This document shows positions 26,438 through 34,585 of a DNA stretch of 64,000 bases, piece by piece. Numbering within the stretch: the first letter of the stretch is position 1; each line of letters opens with the position of its first letter. The stretch is from Desulfoluna sp. (GTDB lineage Bacteria; Desulfobacterota; Desulfobacteria; Desulfobacterales; Desulfolunaceae): NCBI RefSeq assembly GCF_030145185.1, contig NZ_JAQYWB010000015.1:1-64000 (forward strand), read 5' to 3'. The notes under the pieces are model-generated. The model was not told the DNA's origin, did not search any database, and was given only the letters and a program-made list of their open reading frames with translations. The translations under genes were made by a program, and so were the position numbers.

Positions 26438-27352
26438 TTACGCCAGGCAGGTGCAGAGCTCTTTGAAAATGGTTCTATTGAATTTTCCCTCGATGATGAC
26501 CTCATGTTTGATGAGGTTCAGGGTGTCAAAGGGACTTTTTATTTTGCGGTGCACCTTGGACCGGTGGGTCAGGTATTCGTAGCTGTCGATAAGCCCGATG
26601 AGTTGGGCTTCGAAGCAGATGTGGGCGATGCCTCTGGGGTAGCCGTTGCCGTCGAGGCGTTCGTGGTGTTCCAAAATGGCCTGGGCGATGGAGGCATCAA
26701 AGGTCCCCGCCTCCTTGATGAGGTCGTGGCCAATGGCGGCATGGGTTTTGTATTCTTCGAACTCGTTGTCCGTGAGTTTGCGATTGGTGATGACGATATT
26801 GGCGTCCAGCTTCGTTTTTCCGATGTCGTGGAGCAGGGCCGCAAGAGACAGCTTGCGTGTCTCCTCCTTCGACAGATTGCAGTGGCTGCAGTAGAGCATG
26901 GCCATGGCCATGGTGTTGATGACATGATCCATGGTGGAGCGGTCTGTGGAGGAGGTCTCGGTCAGTTTTTTCAGGAGCTGGGCGTTGTGCCCGTAGCCTT
27001 CAAACATAATGTCGATGGTTTCGGGCAGTTCTTTAAGAGAGCCTTCTGAGGGACGGCTCATGGCCTCGGTCACCACATCGCAGAGGATGGACTTCACCTT
27101 GGTGAGGCCCTTGGAGTTGAGGCATTGTTTGAGGTGGGTGTTGAAACTTTTTTGCAACTCGGAGACGGCGGTCTGGCTGTCCTGTTTTTGGATAAAGAAC
27201 TGTGGGGGAAGGTTTCTTTTGTCCTGGGTAAAGTTGATGTACTTCCCTTTGGGTTTGTAGAGGACGTAATCTCCGTTGTCTGCCTTGCAGTAAAGGGGGA
27301 TGTTTCGGTAATGGTGAACCTGACTCTCCTTGACCTGAATAAAATCATCCAT
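26438..27352 (-). CDS. HD-GYP domain protein, probable c-di-GMP phosphodiesterase
   Basis: A 304-residue protein. The N-terminal 110 residues show no recognised domain but contain a lysine-rich segment (YVLYKPKGKYINFTQDKR) like those of DUF3391-type HD-GYP proteins. The HD-GYP domain covers about 120-300: LLHDIGKTKLD holds the HD metal ligands, and HHERLDGNGYPRGI holds the second metal histidines with the GYP signature (here NGYP). Such enzymes degrade cyclic di-GMP to GMP. It lacks membrane segments or a receiver. The start is set at 27352 (MDDFIQV); a GTG at 27418 with GGAG upstream would add 22 hydrophobic residues and cannot be excluded. It is convergent with the MscS gene. Confidence 0.85.
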   Translation of the reverse strand: MDDFIQVKESQVHHYRNIPLYCKADNGDYVLYKPKGKYINFTQDKRNLPPQFFIQKQDSQTAVSELQKSFNTHLKQCLNSKGLTKVKSILCDVVTEAMSRPSEGSLKELPETIDIMFEGYGHNAQLLKKLTETSSTDRSTMDHVINTMAMAMLYCSHCNLSKEETRKLSLAALLHDIGKTKLDANIVITNRKLTDNEFEEYKTHAAIGHDLIKEAGTFDASIAQAILEHHERLDGNGYPRGIAHICFEAQLIGLIDSYEYLTHRSKVHRKIKSPFDTLNLIKHEVIIEGKFNRTIFKELCTCLA

Positions 27353-27569
27353 ATCGTTATCTACCCATACCGTCACTGACACAGAAAAAAATATCAAACT
27401 GTAAGAAAATGGCGTCACACACTCCAGTGTGACCGCGTGATTGTAAATCGGTGATATCGGTAGTGGAAGTCAAGGCTTTTATAGCAAAGGGAAGGAAAAG
27501 TGGTAAAGGAAAAGTGGCCTTTTCCTCTCGGATGCAGGGCGTTCTTGTGGGCCACCACGGCTCGCGGTA

Positions 27570-28361
27570 TCAGGGGATAAGAAGATCCAGGCCGACGGGG
27601 CAATGGTCGGAGCCAAAGGTCTCATTGTCTATCCAGGCGTTTTTGATCCAGCCCTTGTCGAGGATGTCCTGACTCACGTAAAAGTAGTCGATGCGCCAGC
27701 CCGCGTTGGACTTTCGGGCGTTGAAGCGGTAGGACCACCACGAATATTTTTCTTCCTCCGGGTAGAGGTGACGGAAGGTGTCCACGTAGCCCATGGACAG
27801 GATGCGATCCAGCCACTCCCGCTCGACAGGGAGAAACCCAGAGCGTTTGGCGTTGGGTTTGGGGTGCCTCAGGTCGATCTCGTTGTGGGCGGTGTTCACG
27901 TCTCCGCAGATGATGATGGGTCGTCCCTTGTCCTTGAGGGCATTGGTGTAGGCGAAAAAAGCTTCGTAAAATCGGAGCTTGTAGTCCAGCCGTTCATCGC
28001 TCTGCTGTCCGTTGGGAAAGTAGACGTTGAAGAGGGTGAAGGCCTCGTATTCCAGTTCCAGAATGCGCCCTTCATCGTCAAACTCGGGCATGCCGATACC
28101 GTGCCTGACGGCGATGGGCTTGGACTGGGTCCAGGCCCCCACGCCGCTGTAGCCTTTTTTTACGGTAGAGAAAGACCAGTGGGCCTCCAGGCCGTTGATT
28201 CCGGTCATTTCAGAGGTGAGTTGTGGTTCCTGAAGTTTGGTCTCCTGGACCATGAGTACGTCGGCTCCGAGTTTCTCCATGGAGTCTGTGAAATCTTTCT
28301 TAAAAATGGCTCGGAGTCCGTTGACATTCCACGACACCAGCCGTATTTCCGTTGCTCCCAA
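27570..28361 (-). CDS. xthA: exodeoxyribonuclease III
   Basis: A 263-residue AP endonuclease/3'-exonuclease of the exonuclease III family. Motifs: LVSWNVNGLRA (metal-linked Asn), VLMVQETKLQ (metal Glu), KKGYSGVGAWTQSKP, IICGDVNTAHNEIDL (catalytic Asp and Asn), WSYRFNARKSNAGWRIDYF and TFGSDHCPVGL (catalytic Asp-His). It cuts DNA at abasic sites in base-excision repair. Its length is standard. The GTTCATCCTTTC side lacks a strong RBS, so translation may be modest. It lies 37 bases downstream of the thiol peroxidase gene, and an oxidative-damage operon is plausible. Confidence 0.93.
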   Translation of the reverse strand: MGATEIRLVSWNVNGLRAIFKKDFTDSMEKLGADVLMVQETKLQEPQLTSEMTGINGLEAHWSFSTVKKGYSGVGAWTQSKPIAVRHGIGMPEFDDEGRILELEYEAFTLFNVYFPNGQQSDERLDYKLRFYEAFFAYTNALKDKGRPIIICGDVNTAHNEIDLRHPKPNAKRSGFLPVEREWLDRILSMGYVDTFRHLYPEEEKYSWWSYRFNARKSNAGWRIDYFYVSQDILDKGWIKNAWIDNETFGSDHCPVGLDLLIP

Positions 28362-28398
28362 TGTTCATCCTTTCACATGTTAAGGGTTGGGTCCCGTG

Positions 28399-28899
28399 TC
28401 AGGCGAGGCTGGCCAGAATCTCGTCGTAGGGGGGCTCTTCCTTTAAATCCTTTGCAAAGGATGAATAGATGACCGTTCCCTCTTCGTCAAGGACCACCAC
28501 CGCCCGGGCCAGAAGACCTTCCAAGGGGCCTTCGGCAATGCGGACGCCGTAGGCATCCCCGAAGCCTCGGGTGCGAAGCTCTGAGACCGCGATGACCCCT
28601 TCAATGCCCTCGGTTTCACAGAAACGCTTGTGGGCGAAGGGGAGGTCGGCGGAGACACTGAGGACTCGGGTGTTGGTTAAGGCAGCGGCTTCCCGGTTGA
28701 AGCGACGGACCGATGCGGAACACACCGGTGTGTCGATGCTCGGGAAAATATTCAAGACCACTCGCTTGCCCGCAAGGTCGGGCAGGCTGATATCGGAAAG
28801 GTCGGTTTTGGTCAGGGTGAACCCTGGGCCTTTGGAGCCGATATTCGGAAGGTTGCCTGAGGTGTTGGCGGGGCTTCCGCCGATCATGATCTCTGCCAT
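28399..28899 (-). CDS. tpx: thiol peroxidase, Tpx type
   Basis: A 166-residue atypical 2-Cys peroxiredoxin. The peroxidatic cysteine is Cys60 in PSIDTPVCSASVRRFN and the resolving cysteine is Cys94 in RFCETEGI, the spacing known for Tpx. It reduces H2O2 and organic peroxides with thioredoxin. AAGGAG lies 7 bases before the ATG at 28899, which is why the longer reading frame (to 29061) is not used. The exonuclease III gene follows in the same direction. Confidence 0.95.
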   Translation of the reverse strand: MAEIMIGGSPANTSGNLPNIGSKGPGFTLTKTDLSDISLPDLAGKRVVLNIFPSIDTPVCSASVRRFNREAAALTNTRVLSVSADLPFAHKRFCETEGIEGVIAVSELRTRGFGDAYGVRIAEGPLEGLLARAVVVLDEEGTVIYSSFAKDLKEEPPYDEILASLA

Positions 28900-29469
28900 G
28901 GAATTCTCCTTGAGTTGGGGTGTTGTGGGCAACCCCGTTAATCCATTTCTTTGACGGATACGGGCATCCGTGATGCGGACCGTGTCGAAGGCGTCGCTTG
29001 TGAGGTTTACTACATACAAAATGTATGCCAGATCGGGAAATATATACGTGCACAGAAACATAGAGAGGAAGAGGATTCTGTTCTATTTAAAAGTATATCA
29101 GTTCTTCGCATCGGTGGGCAAGAGGGGATAAGAGGGGGCAAAAGACAGGGGATCGCAAGGGGAGTCGCCTTGTCCGGGGCAGATATGTCTCAGGCTGTCT
29201 CTAAAGGGTTCCATTTTAAAGAATCGCACGATACAATGAAACTTCAAAAACGACATGGGCGGCGTCTCTGACGGGTCAATAGCTTATGTGAGACCGAAAC
29301 CAGATATCTTTCCTATCACCCGTTTATTTCATGATTCCTCTGGGTGCTTGCCGCTTTCCTTCTTCTGCTTGTCAGTTTCTTTCTGCGCTCCCTTTTATAT
29401 TTCTGATGATATGACTCGTTTTTTCAGTCTGTTGATCTTCTTGACAAGGTGTTTGCGCTTGAGGTATCT
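28900..29469. other. intergenic region between tpx and the GntR gene
   Basis: A divergent control region: the tpx promoter should be at the left and the GntR gene promoter at the right. No small gene is seen. The middle part (about 29060-29300) is A/T-rich with no recognised motif. Confidence 0.45.
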
Positions 29470-29470
29470 A
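29441..29470 (+). promoter_or_regulatory. promoter of the GntR regulator gene
   Basis: A perfect TTGACA at 29441-29446 and TATCTA at 29465-29470 (spacing 18; alternatively GTATCT with 17). The operator follows at once, so a bound repressor would cover the start point. Confidence 0.5.
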
Positions 29471-29484
29471 ATGGTTAAACCATT
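29470..29484. promoter_or_regulatory. FadR/GntR-type operator
   Basis: AATGGTTAAACCATT is a perfect 15-base dyad. Its core TGGTTAAACCA fits the FadR-subfamily consensus TNGTNNNACNA exactly. It lies just downstream of the -10 and 135 bp before the regulator start, the usual place for autoregulation. Confidence 0.72.
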
Positions 29485-29619
29485 TAACTCTTCAGCGTTG
29501 TCCTGCCCTCCCCGGTTGCTCGATTGCGTACCAGTGAAGCAATCTATCGCCGTGAGGAGACTCGGGAGGTGATTTGCTGTGACTGCGTTTTTATCCGGTC
29601 AGGGAGCCATCAGAAAAAG

Positions 29620-30321
29620 ATGTTTGAGAAAGCGAAGCAGAATCGAATTTTTCAGGACGTGGTGGACCAGATCCAGGAGGCGATTCTCGACGGGCGCATT
29701 CAACCCGGTGAGAAACTGCCCTCCGAACGCGAGCTCAAAGAGACCTTTCATATCAGCCGAGGCACCCTTCGGGAGGCCCTGCGTGTTTTGGAGCAGAAGG
29801 GTTTGATCGAGATCCGCCTGGGGGTCCACGGCGGCGCTATCGTGACGCAGGTCTCCACCGAACCCATGCTGGAGAGCCTCTCCCTGATGGTGCGGCGCAA
29901 GGAGATCCCCTTTGAAAACCTTCAGGAGTTTCGAAGCTCCGTGGAAGCCGATATCGCCTCCCTGGCCGCCCAGCGCCGAACCCCGGAGGATCTTGAGATC
30001 CTTGCCAAAATCCTTGAAGAGGCCCGCCATCACCTGACAGAGGCCTATGACTGGGACGCCTTCATCGCCGCCGATGGCCGGTTCCACCAGGAGCTGGCCC
30101 GCATCGCGCGGAATCGGCTTTTTTCCCTGGTTCAGAAGGCCGTTCATGAAAATATCCACGAGTACTACGAGGCCTATCTGTCACGAAAGCCAGAGATCCT
30201 GGATGAAAATCATCAGGACCTCATCGATCTTTTTAACGCCGTCAAAGACGGCAACGGCGTCCGCGCCGCCGCCCTCATGAGCAGCCACGTCGTCAAATTC
30301 GACCGCCACATGACAAGGTGA
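29620..30321 (+). CDS. GntR-family regulator, FadR subfamily
   Basis: A 233-residue regulator. Residues about 8-72 form the winged helix (FQDVVDQIQEAILDGRIQPGEKLPSERELKETFHISRGTLREALRVLEQKGLIEIRLG, typical of GntR). Residues about 95-225 are an FCD all-helical ligand domain, with the metal/ligand-binding Asp-x3-His (DGRFHQEL near 155) and later His residues (HENIHEYY, HVVKFDRH). FCD regulators sense carboxylates or amino acids. The start codon at 29620 is chosen because the winged helix begins at once; the frame is open back to 29524. It lies 137 bp upstream of putA in the same direction, so proline or a related compound is the likely effector, by inference. Confidence 0.9.
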   Translation: MFEKAKQNRIFQDVVDQIQEAILDGRIQPGEKLPSERELKETFHISRGTLREALRVLEQKGLIEIRLGVHGGAIVTQVSTEPMLESLSLMVRRKEIPFENLQEFRSSVEADIASLAAQRRTPEDLEILAKILEEARHHLTEAYDWDAFIAADGRFHQELARIARNRLFSLVQKAVHENIHEYYEAYLSRKPEILDENHQDLIDLFNAVKDGNGVRAAALMSSHVVKFDRHMTR

Positions 30322-30405
30322 GCCACCTTGCCGCCGGAGGCTGCTTTTCATGAGCTGAATAGTTACCTTACGCCTTCGGCAACCCGCTTTCGAGGTGGCA
30401 CACCT
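30322..30405 (-). repeat. modular intergenic repeat, inverted copy
   Basis: On the minus strand: GGTAACTATTCAGCTCATG, then AAAAGCAGCCTCCGGCGGC, then AAGGTGGCTCAC. A second fragment (AACCCGCTTTCGAGGTGGC) is at 30376-30400. It fills the gap between the regulator gene and putA. Confidence 0.78.
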
Positions 30406-30457
30406 CGGTTTATTTTGCCCTTTATGTATGATTCGCAAGCCCCAGGAAGGAAGGCCG

Positions 30458-33400
30458 ATGGAAACTCAGATTGAAGCACGACTGGTTCAGGAAGCAACCG
30501 AGCTGGCAGAGCGCTGGCAGACACGCGCCAACGAGTTGTTGATCCCGGATGAGAAGAAGATTCAGAAGATGATGAGCAGGCTTCTCACCCACCCCATGGA
30601 CAAGGTGATCCTGACGCGGATGATCGATGAGAGTTTTCGGTCGAGTCTGACCCCCAAGGTGGCGGATCGGGTGCACGCGCTTTTGAAGGAGAAGGGGATC
30701 CCGAAGTTCATGGGGCCGCTGGAGAAATCGTTGATGCTGCTGTTTATGGGGGTGGGGCGTCATATCCCCTGGGTGGCCGTGCCGCAGATGGTAGCGCAGA
30801 TTAGAAAGCAGAGCAGCCGGGCCGTGGTTCCCGGAGAGACCGAGCCTTTTATGGCCCACCTGGCCATGCGGAAAGAGGAAGGGGTTCGCATGAATATCAA
30901 CCACATTGGCGAGGCGGTGTTGGGGGAAGAGGAGGCGCAACATCGGCTGGAGGCCTATGTCCGGGATCTCTCCCGCCCGGAGATCGAGTACATCTCGGTG
31001 AAGATCTCCACCATCTATTCCCAGATCTCCTCCCTGGCCATGGACGAGACGGTGGCCGAGCTCAAGACGCGTCTGGCTGTGTTGTTTCACACCGCCGAGG
31101 CCCATACCTACACGCGCAAAGACGGCACCACGGTGAAAAAGTTCGTGAACCTGGATATGGAAGAGTACCGGGACTTGGAGCTGACGGCTCGGGCGTTCAT
31201 GGAGACCCTGGACCAGAAAGAGTTAAAGAATCACTCTGCGGGCATCGTGCTCCAGGCGTATCTGCCCGACTCCTGGGCCATGCAGCGAACACTCACCGAG
31301 TGGGCGAAGGCGCGTGTGGCAGGGGGTGGGGCGCCCATCAAGCTGCGGATTGTCAAGGGGGCGAACATGGAGATGGAGCAGGTGGAGGCGGCCCTTCACA
31401 ACTGGCCCCTGGCTCCCTTCGACAACAAGCCCTTTGTGGACGCCAACTACAAGCGCATGGCCGAGTATGCCATGGAGCCTGAGAACATCAGGGCCGTGCG
31501 CCTGGGCATCGCCTCTCACAACCTCTTTGAGCTGGCCTTTGCCTATGCCATGGCCAGAGAGAACAAGGTCACCGAGTTTTTTGGTTTCGAGATGCTCGAA
31601 GGGATGGCAGACCATGTGCGGCGGGCGATTCTGGAGACCACCGGCGATGTCCTTCTGTATGCACCGGTGGCGGGCAAAGAGCAGTTTATTAACGCCATCG
31701 CCTATCTGATCCGTCGTCTGGACGAGAACACGGCCCCTGAAAATTTTCTCCGGTATGCCAACGACCTGAAGCCCGGGTCCAAGGAGTGGGTCTTCCTTGA
31801 AAAGGGCTTTAAGGCCTCCCTGGAACTGCGTGGGATCGTGCCGACAATCTCCAACCGCGTGCAGAACCGCCAGACGGAAACCTGGGAAGATTTTACGGGC
31901 GGAAGTTATCACACCGGTCGGTTCGTCAACGAAGCGGATACCGACTGGGCTTTATCCGGGAACCGAGCCTGGGCCGAGGCCATTCGAGACGCCTGGATGC
32001 CCACGAACGAAAAATCGCCCCATGAGATCCCCGTGGTGGTGGCCGGTGAAGAGCGTTTTGTCGGTAAAAGAATCCGGGAGAGCGTGGACCCCTCGCAGTT
32101 CAGTGAGAAAAAGAAGGAGAACCTCGTCAGCGCCCGCTGCGCCCTGGCCGATGACGCCGACGCAGAAGAAGCCCTTGAGACGGCCGTGGCCGACCCCGAC
32201 GGGTGGCGAGACTTGGGCTGGGAAGGCCGTCATGAAGTTCTTTCCCGCGTGGCCTGCGAGCTTCGCGCTTCCCGCAGTGAACTCATGGGGGCCGCCGCTG
32301 CCGCCACCGGCAAGCTGATGACGGAAGGGGACGTGGAAGTCTCCGAGGCCATCGATTTTGTGGAGTTCTATCCTTTGAGCGCCCGCAAGCTGGCCGGACT
32401 TGATGGTGTCTCCGTCTCAGGCAAGGGGGTGGGGTTGGTGCTCTCCCCCTGGAACTTTCCCATCGCCATTCCCTGTGGGGGTATTTCGGCGTCCCTGGCA
32501 GCTGGCAATACGGTGATCTTCAAGCCCGCCTCGGATGCGATTCTTCCAGCCTGGATCCTCTGCAACTGTTTCTGGCGGGCCGGCGTGTCGAAAAAGGTGT
32601 TGCAGTTCCTGCCCTGCTCCGGGGCCACCACCGGTCAGAAGCTGGCCACGGATGCCCGCGTGGATTATGTCATTCTCACCGGCGGTACCGAAACGGGTTT
32701 GGCCCTGCTGAGGCAGAAGCCGGACATGGCGCTCTCCGCGGAAACCGGCGGGAAGAATGCCACCATCGTGACCTCCATGTCCGATCGGGATCAGGTCATC
32801 AAAAACGTCATCTACTCGGCTTTCGGCAACACCGGTCAGAAGTGTTCTGCCACCTCGCTGTTGGTTCTGGAAAAAGATGTGTACGAGGACGCCCAGTTCC
32901 GCCAGCAGCTGGTGGATGCCGCCCGAAGCTGGAATGTGGGGTCGGCCTGGGAGTATAAAAACAGCATGGGGACCCTCATCAACCCGCCTTCGGGGGATTT
33001 GAAGCGGGGCCTCACCACCTTGGAGCCCGGGGAAAACTGGGCCTTGAAGCCCGAGCAGGTCGGCGACAACCCCTACCTCTGGAGCCCGGGCATTAAATAT
33101 GATGTGACGCCCGGCAGCTACACCCACATGACCGAATTTTTCGGGCCGGTGCTGGCCGTGATGAAGGCGGACAGCCTGGACCATGCCATGGCTCTGGTCA
33201 ATCAAACCGGGTTTGGGCTCACCTCCGGGCTTGAGAGCCTTGACGATCGGGAGCAGGCCCTCTGGAAAAAGGGCATTAAGGCGGGCAACCTCTATATCAA
33301 CCGGGGAACCACCGGGGCCATCGTGCTGCGCCAGCCCTTTGGCGGGATGGGCAAATCCGCCATCGGTTCGGGCATCAAAGCGGGGAGTCCCAACTATGTC

Positions 33401-34075
33401 AGCCAGTTTATGTCCATAGAGGAGACCTCGGCCCCGACCTTTTTGCCGATTCAAACCGAGACCCATTTTTTCCGCTGCTGTCAGGACCTTGAGAACAAGG
33501 CCCACTGGGGCGGACTCGGAGACATGGCGCCGGAAATTGTCCGGTTTACCCGGGCGGCTTTCAGTTACATGGGGTGGTTTGAGAAAGAGTTTGAAAAAGA
33601 GACCGACCATTTCCGGCTGCGGGGCCAGGACAACATCGTCCGTTATCTCCCCGTCGGGGGTGTGGTGGTGCGTGCCACCGGGGAGGAGCCTCTCTCGGAT
33701 ATTCTCTCTATGTGCGCGGCGGCCCTGATCACGAAGAATCAGGTGATCTTAAGCCTGCCGGTAAGCCTTGACGCGGAGGTGGATCGGTTCCTCGAAAGTG
33801 CGGACGGCAGCCGATTGGTACGGGATGTCACCGTGGTCCGCGAGGATGAAAAGGCCCTTGCCGCACGCCTTCACACGGCAGACCGCATCCGCTATGCCTC
33901 CCCGGACCGGGTGCCTGCGTCTCTGCTTAAAAAAGCCGCTGAAACCGGTGTCTACATCGCCCGCAATCGGGTGGTGGCCGAAGGCCGCGTGGAGCTGCTG
34001 CAGTATGTGCGGGAGCAGAGCCTCTGCAACAACTACCATCGCTATGGCAACCTGGGAGAGCGGGGGTTGCTTTAA
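30458..34075 (+). CDS. putA: bifunctional proline dehydrogenase / 1-pyrroline-5-carboxylate dehydrogenase
   Basis: A 1205-residue PutA. Residues about 60-430 are the FAD-dependent proline dehydrogenase barrel (ISVKISTIYSQI; LRIVKGANMEME; RLGIASHNLFELAFA; YAPVAGKEQFINAIAYLIRRLDEN). Residues about 500-985 are the aldehyde dehydrogenase: SPWNFPIAIP, catalytic Glu762 in SAETGGKN and catalytic Cys796 in NTGQKCSATS. The last 200 residues resemble the C-terminal ALDH-fold domain of long PutAs. The N-terminal ribbon-helix-helix of E. coli PutA is absent, so it does not regulate itself, in keeping with the separate GntR gene. It oxidises proline to glutamate. The start at 30458 follows AGGAAGGAAGG. 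Confidence 0.93.
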   Translation: METQIEARLVQEATELAERWQTRANELLIPDEKKIQKMMSRLLTHPMDKVILTRMIDESFRSSLTPKVADRVHALLKEKGIPKFMGPLEKSLMLLFMGVGRHIPWVAVPQMVAQIRKQSSRAVVPGETEPFMAHLAMRKEEGVRMNINHIGEAVLGEEEAQHRLEAYVRDLSRPEIEYISVKISTIYSQISSLAMDETVAELKTRLAVLFHTAEAHTYTRKDGTTVKKFVNLDMEEYRDLELTARAFMETLDQKELKNHSAGIVLQAYLPDSWAMQRTLTEWAKARVAGGGAPIKLRIVKGANMEMEQVEAALHNWPLAPFDNKPFVDANYKRMAEYAMEPENIRAVRLGIASHNLFELAFAYAMARENKVTEFFGFEMLEGMADHVRRAILETTGDVLLYAPVAGKEQFINAIAYLIRRLDENTAPENFLRYANDLKPGSKEWVFLEKGFKASLELRGIVPTISNRVQNRQTETWEDFTGGSYHTGRFVNEADTDWALSGNRAWAEAIRDAWMPTNEKSPHEIPVVVAGEERFVGKRIRESVDPSQFSEKKKENLVSARCALADDADAEEALETAVADPDGWRDLGWEGRHEVLSRVACELRASRSELMGAAAAATGKLMTEGDVEVSEAIDFVEFYPLSARKLAGLDGVSVSGKGVGLVLSPWNFPIAIPCGGISASLAAGNTVIFKPASDAILPAWILCNCFWRAGVSKKVLQFLPCSGATTGQKLATDARVDYVILTGGTETGLALLRQKPDMALSAETGGKNATIVTSMSDRDQVIKNVIYSAFGNTGQKCSATSLLVLEKDVYEDAQFRQQLVDAARSWNVGSAWEYKNSMGTLINPPSGDLKRGLTTLEPGENWALKPEQVGDNPYLWSPGIKYDVTPGSYTHMTEFFGPVLAVMKADSLDHAMALVNQTGFGLTSGLESLDDREQALWKKGIKAGNLYINRGTTGAIVLRQPFGGMGKSAIGSGIKAGSPNYVSQFMSIEETSAPTFLPIQTETHFFRCCQDLENKAHWGGLGDMAPEIVRFTRAAFSYMGWFEKEFEKETDHFRLRGQDNIVRYLPVGGVVVRATGEEPLSDILSMCAAALITKNQVILSLPVSLDAEVDRFLESADGSRLVRDVTVVREDEKALAARLHTADRIRYASPDRVPASLLKKAAETGVYIARNRVVAEGRVELLQYVREQSLCNNYHRYGNLGERGLL

Positions 34076-34078
34076 GGA

Positions 34079-34345
34079 CAAAAAACGCCTCCGGCGGCAA
34101 GGTGAGCCACCTTGAAAGCGGGTTTGCGAATGCGCACTGGGAGTCGTCACGCCGGGCTGAAATGCGTTCGCATTCGCGTGAAGTGCGAGGAAACGCACAG
34201 TGATTCGCAAGTGCATGAGCTGCAGGTGTTCAGAATTCAACTCAGCCGTTTACTTTAACCGGAATAACTCCGGCGGCAAGGTGAGCCAACTTGAAAACAG
34301 GTTTCCGGTGGGCTTTGCCCCTCGTTCCTCGGGTCAAAGCCCACC
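34079..34345 (+). repeat. compound modular repeat after putA
   Basis: The first unit is GCCTCCGGCGGCAAGGTGAG-CCACCTTGAAAGCGGGTTTG-CGAATGCG, then a spacer and GCGTTCGCATTCGCGTGAAG. The second starts at the joint CCGGAATAACTCCGGCGGC near 34258. The joint is the same as in the compound copy at 16010-16335. Confidence 0.82.
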
Positions 34346-34411
34346 GGAATTCTATCGAGTCAATCTGTGATTCTTTAATTCCAACCGCCGAACCTATTTT
34401 CTGACCTCCTA

Positions 34412-34455
34412 AAAAAAAAACGGCCCCACCAGCATGTCTGCTGGCGGGGCCGTTG
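34412..34455 (-). terminator. terminator after the beta-CASP gene
   Basis: Read on the minus strand, ACGGCCCC-GCCAGCA and TGCTGGT-GGGGCCGT form a stem of about 15 bp, followed by a run of ten T. It lies about 130 bp beyond the stop at 34586 and is the strongest terminator in the window. Confidence 0.88.
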
Positions 34456-34585
34456 CGCAAAGGGTCTGAAATCATGAATCGATGCGGGGTGCCTGAAGAG
34501 GAACCATCCCCCCCGGAAGGGCCCTTTCAAACGACATCGCATCGGGTGATCCCGACCCTTTACAACCCGGTCTGACCTCTGGGCG

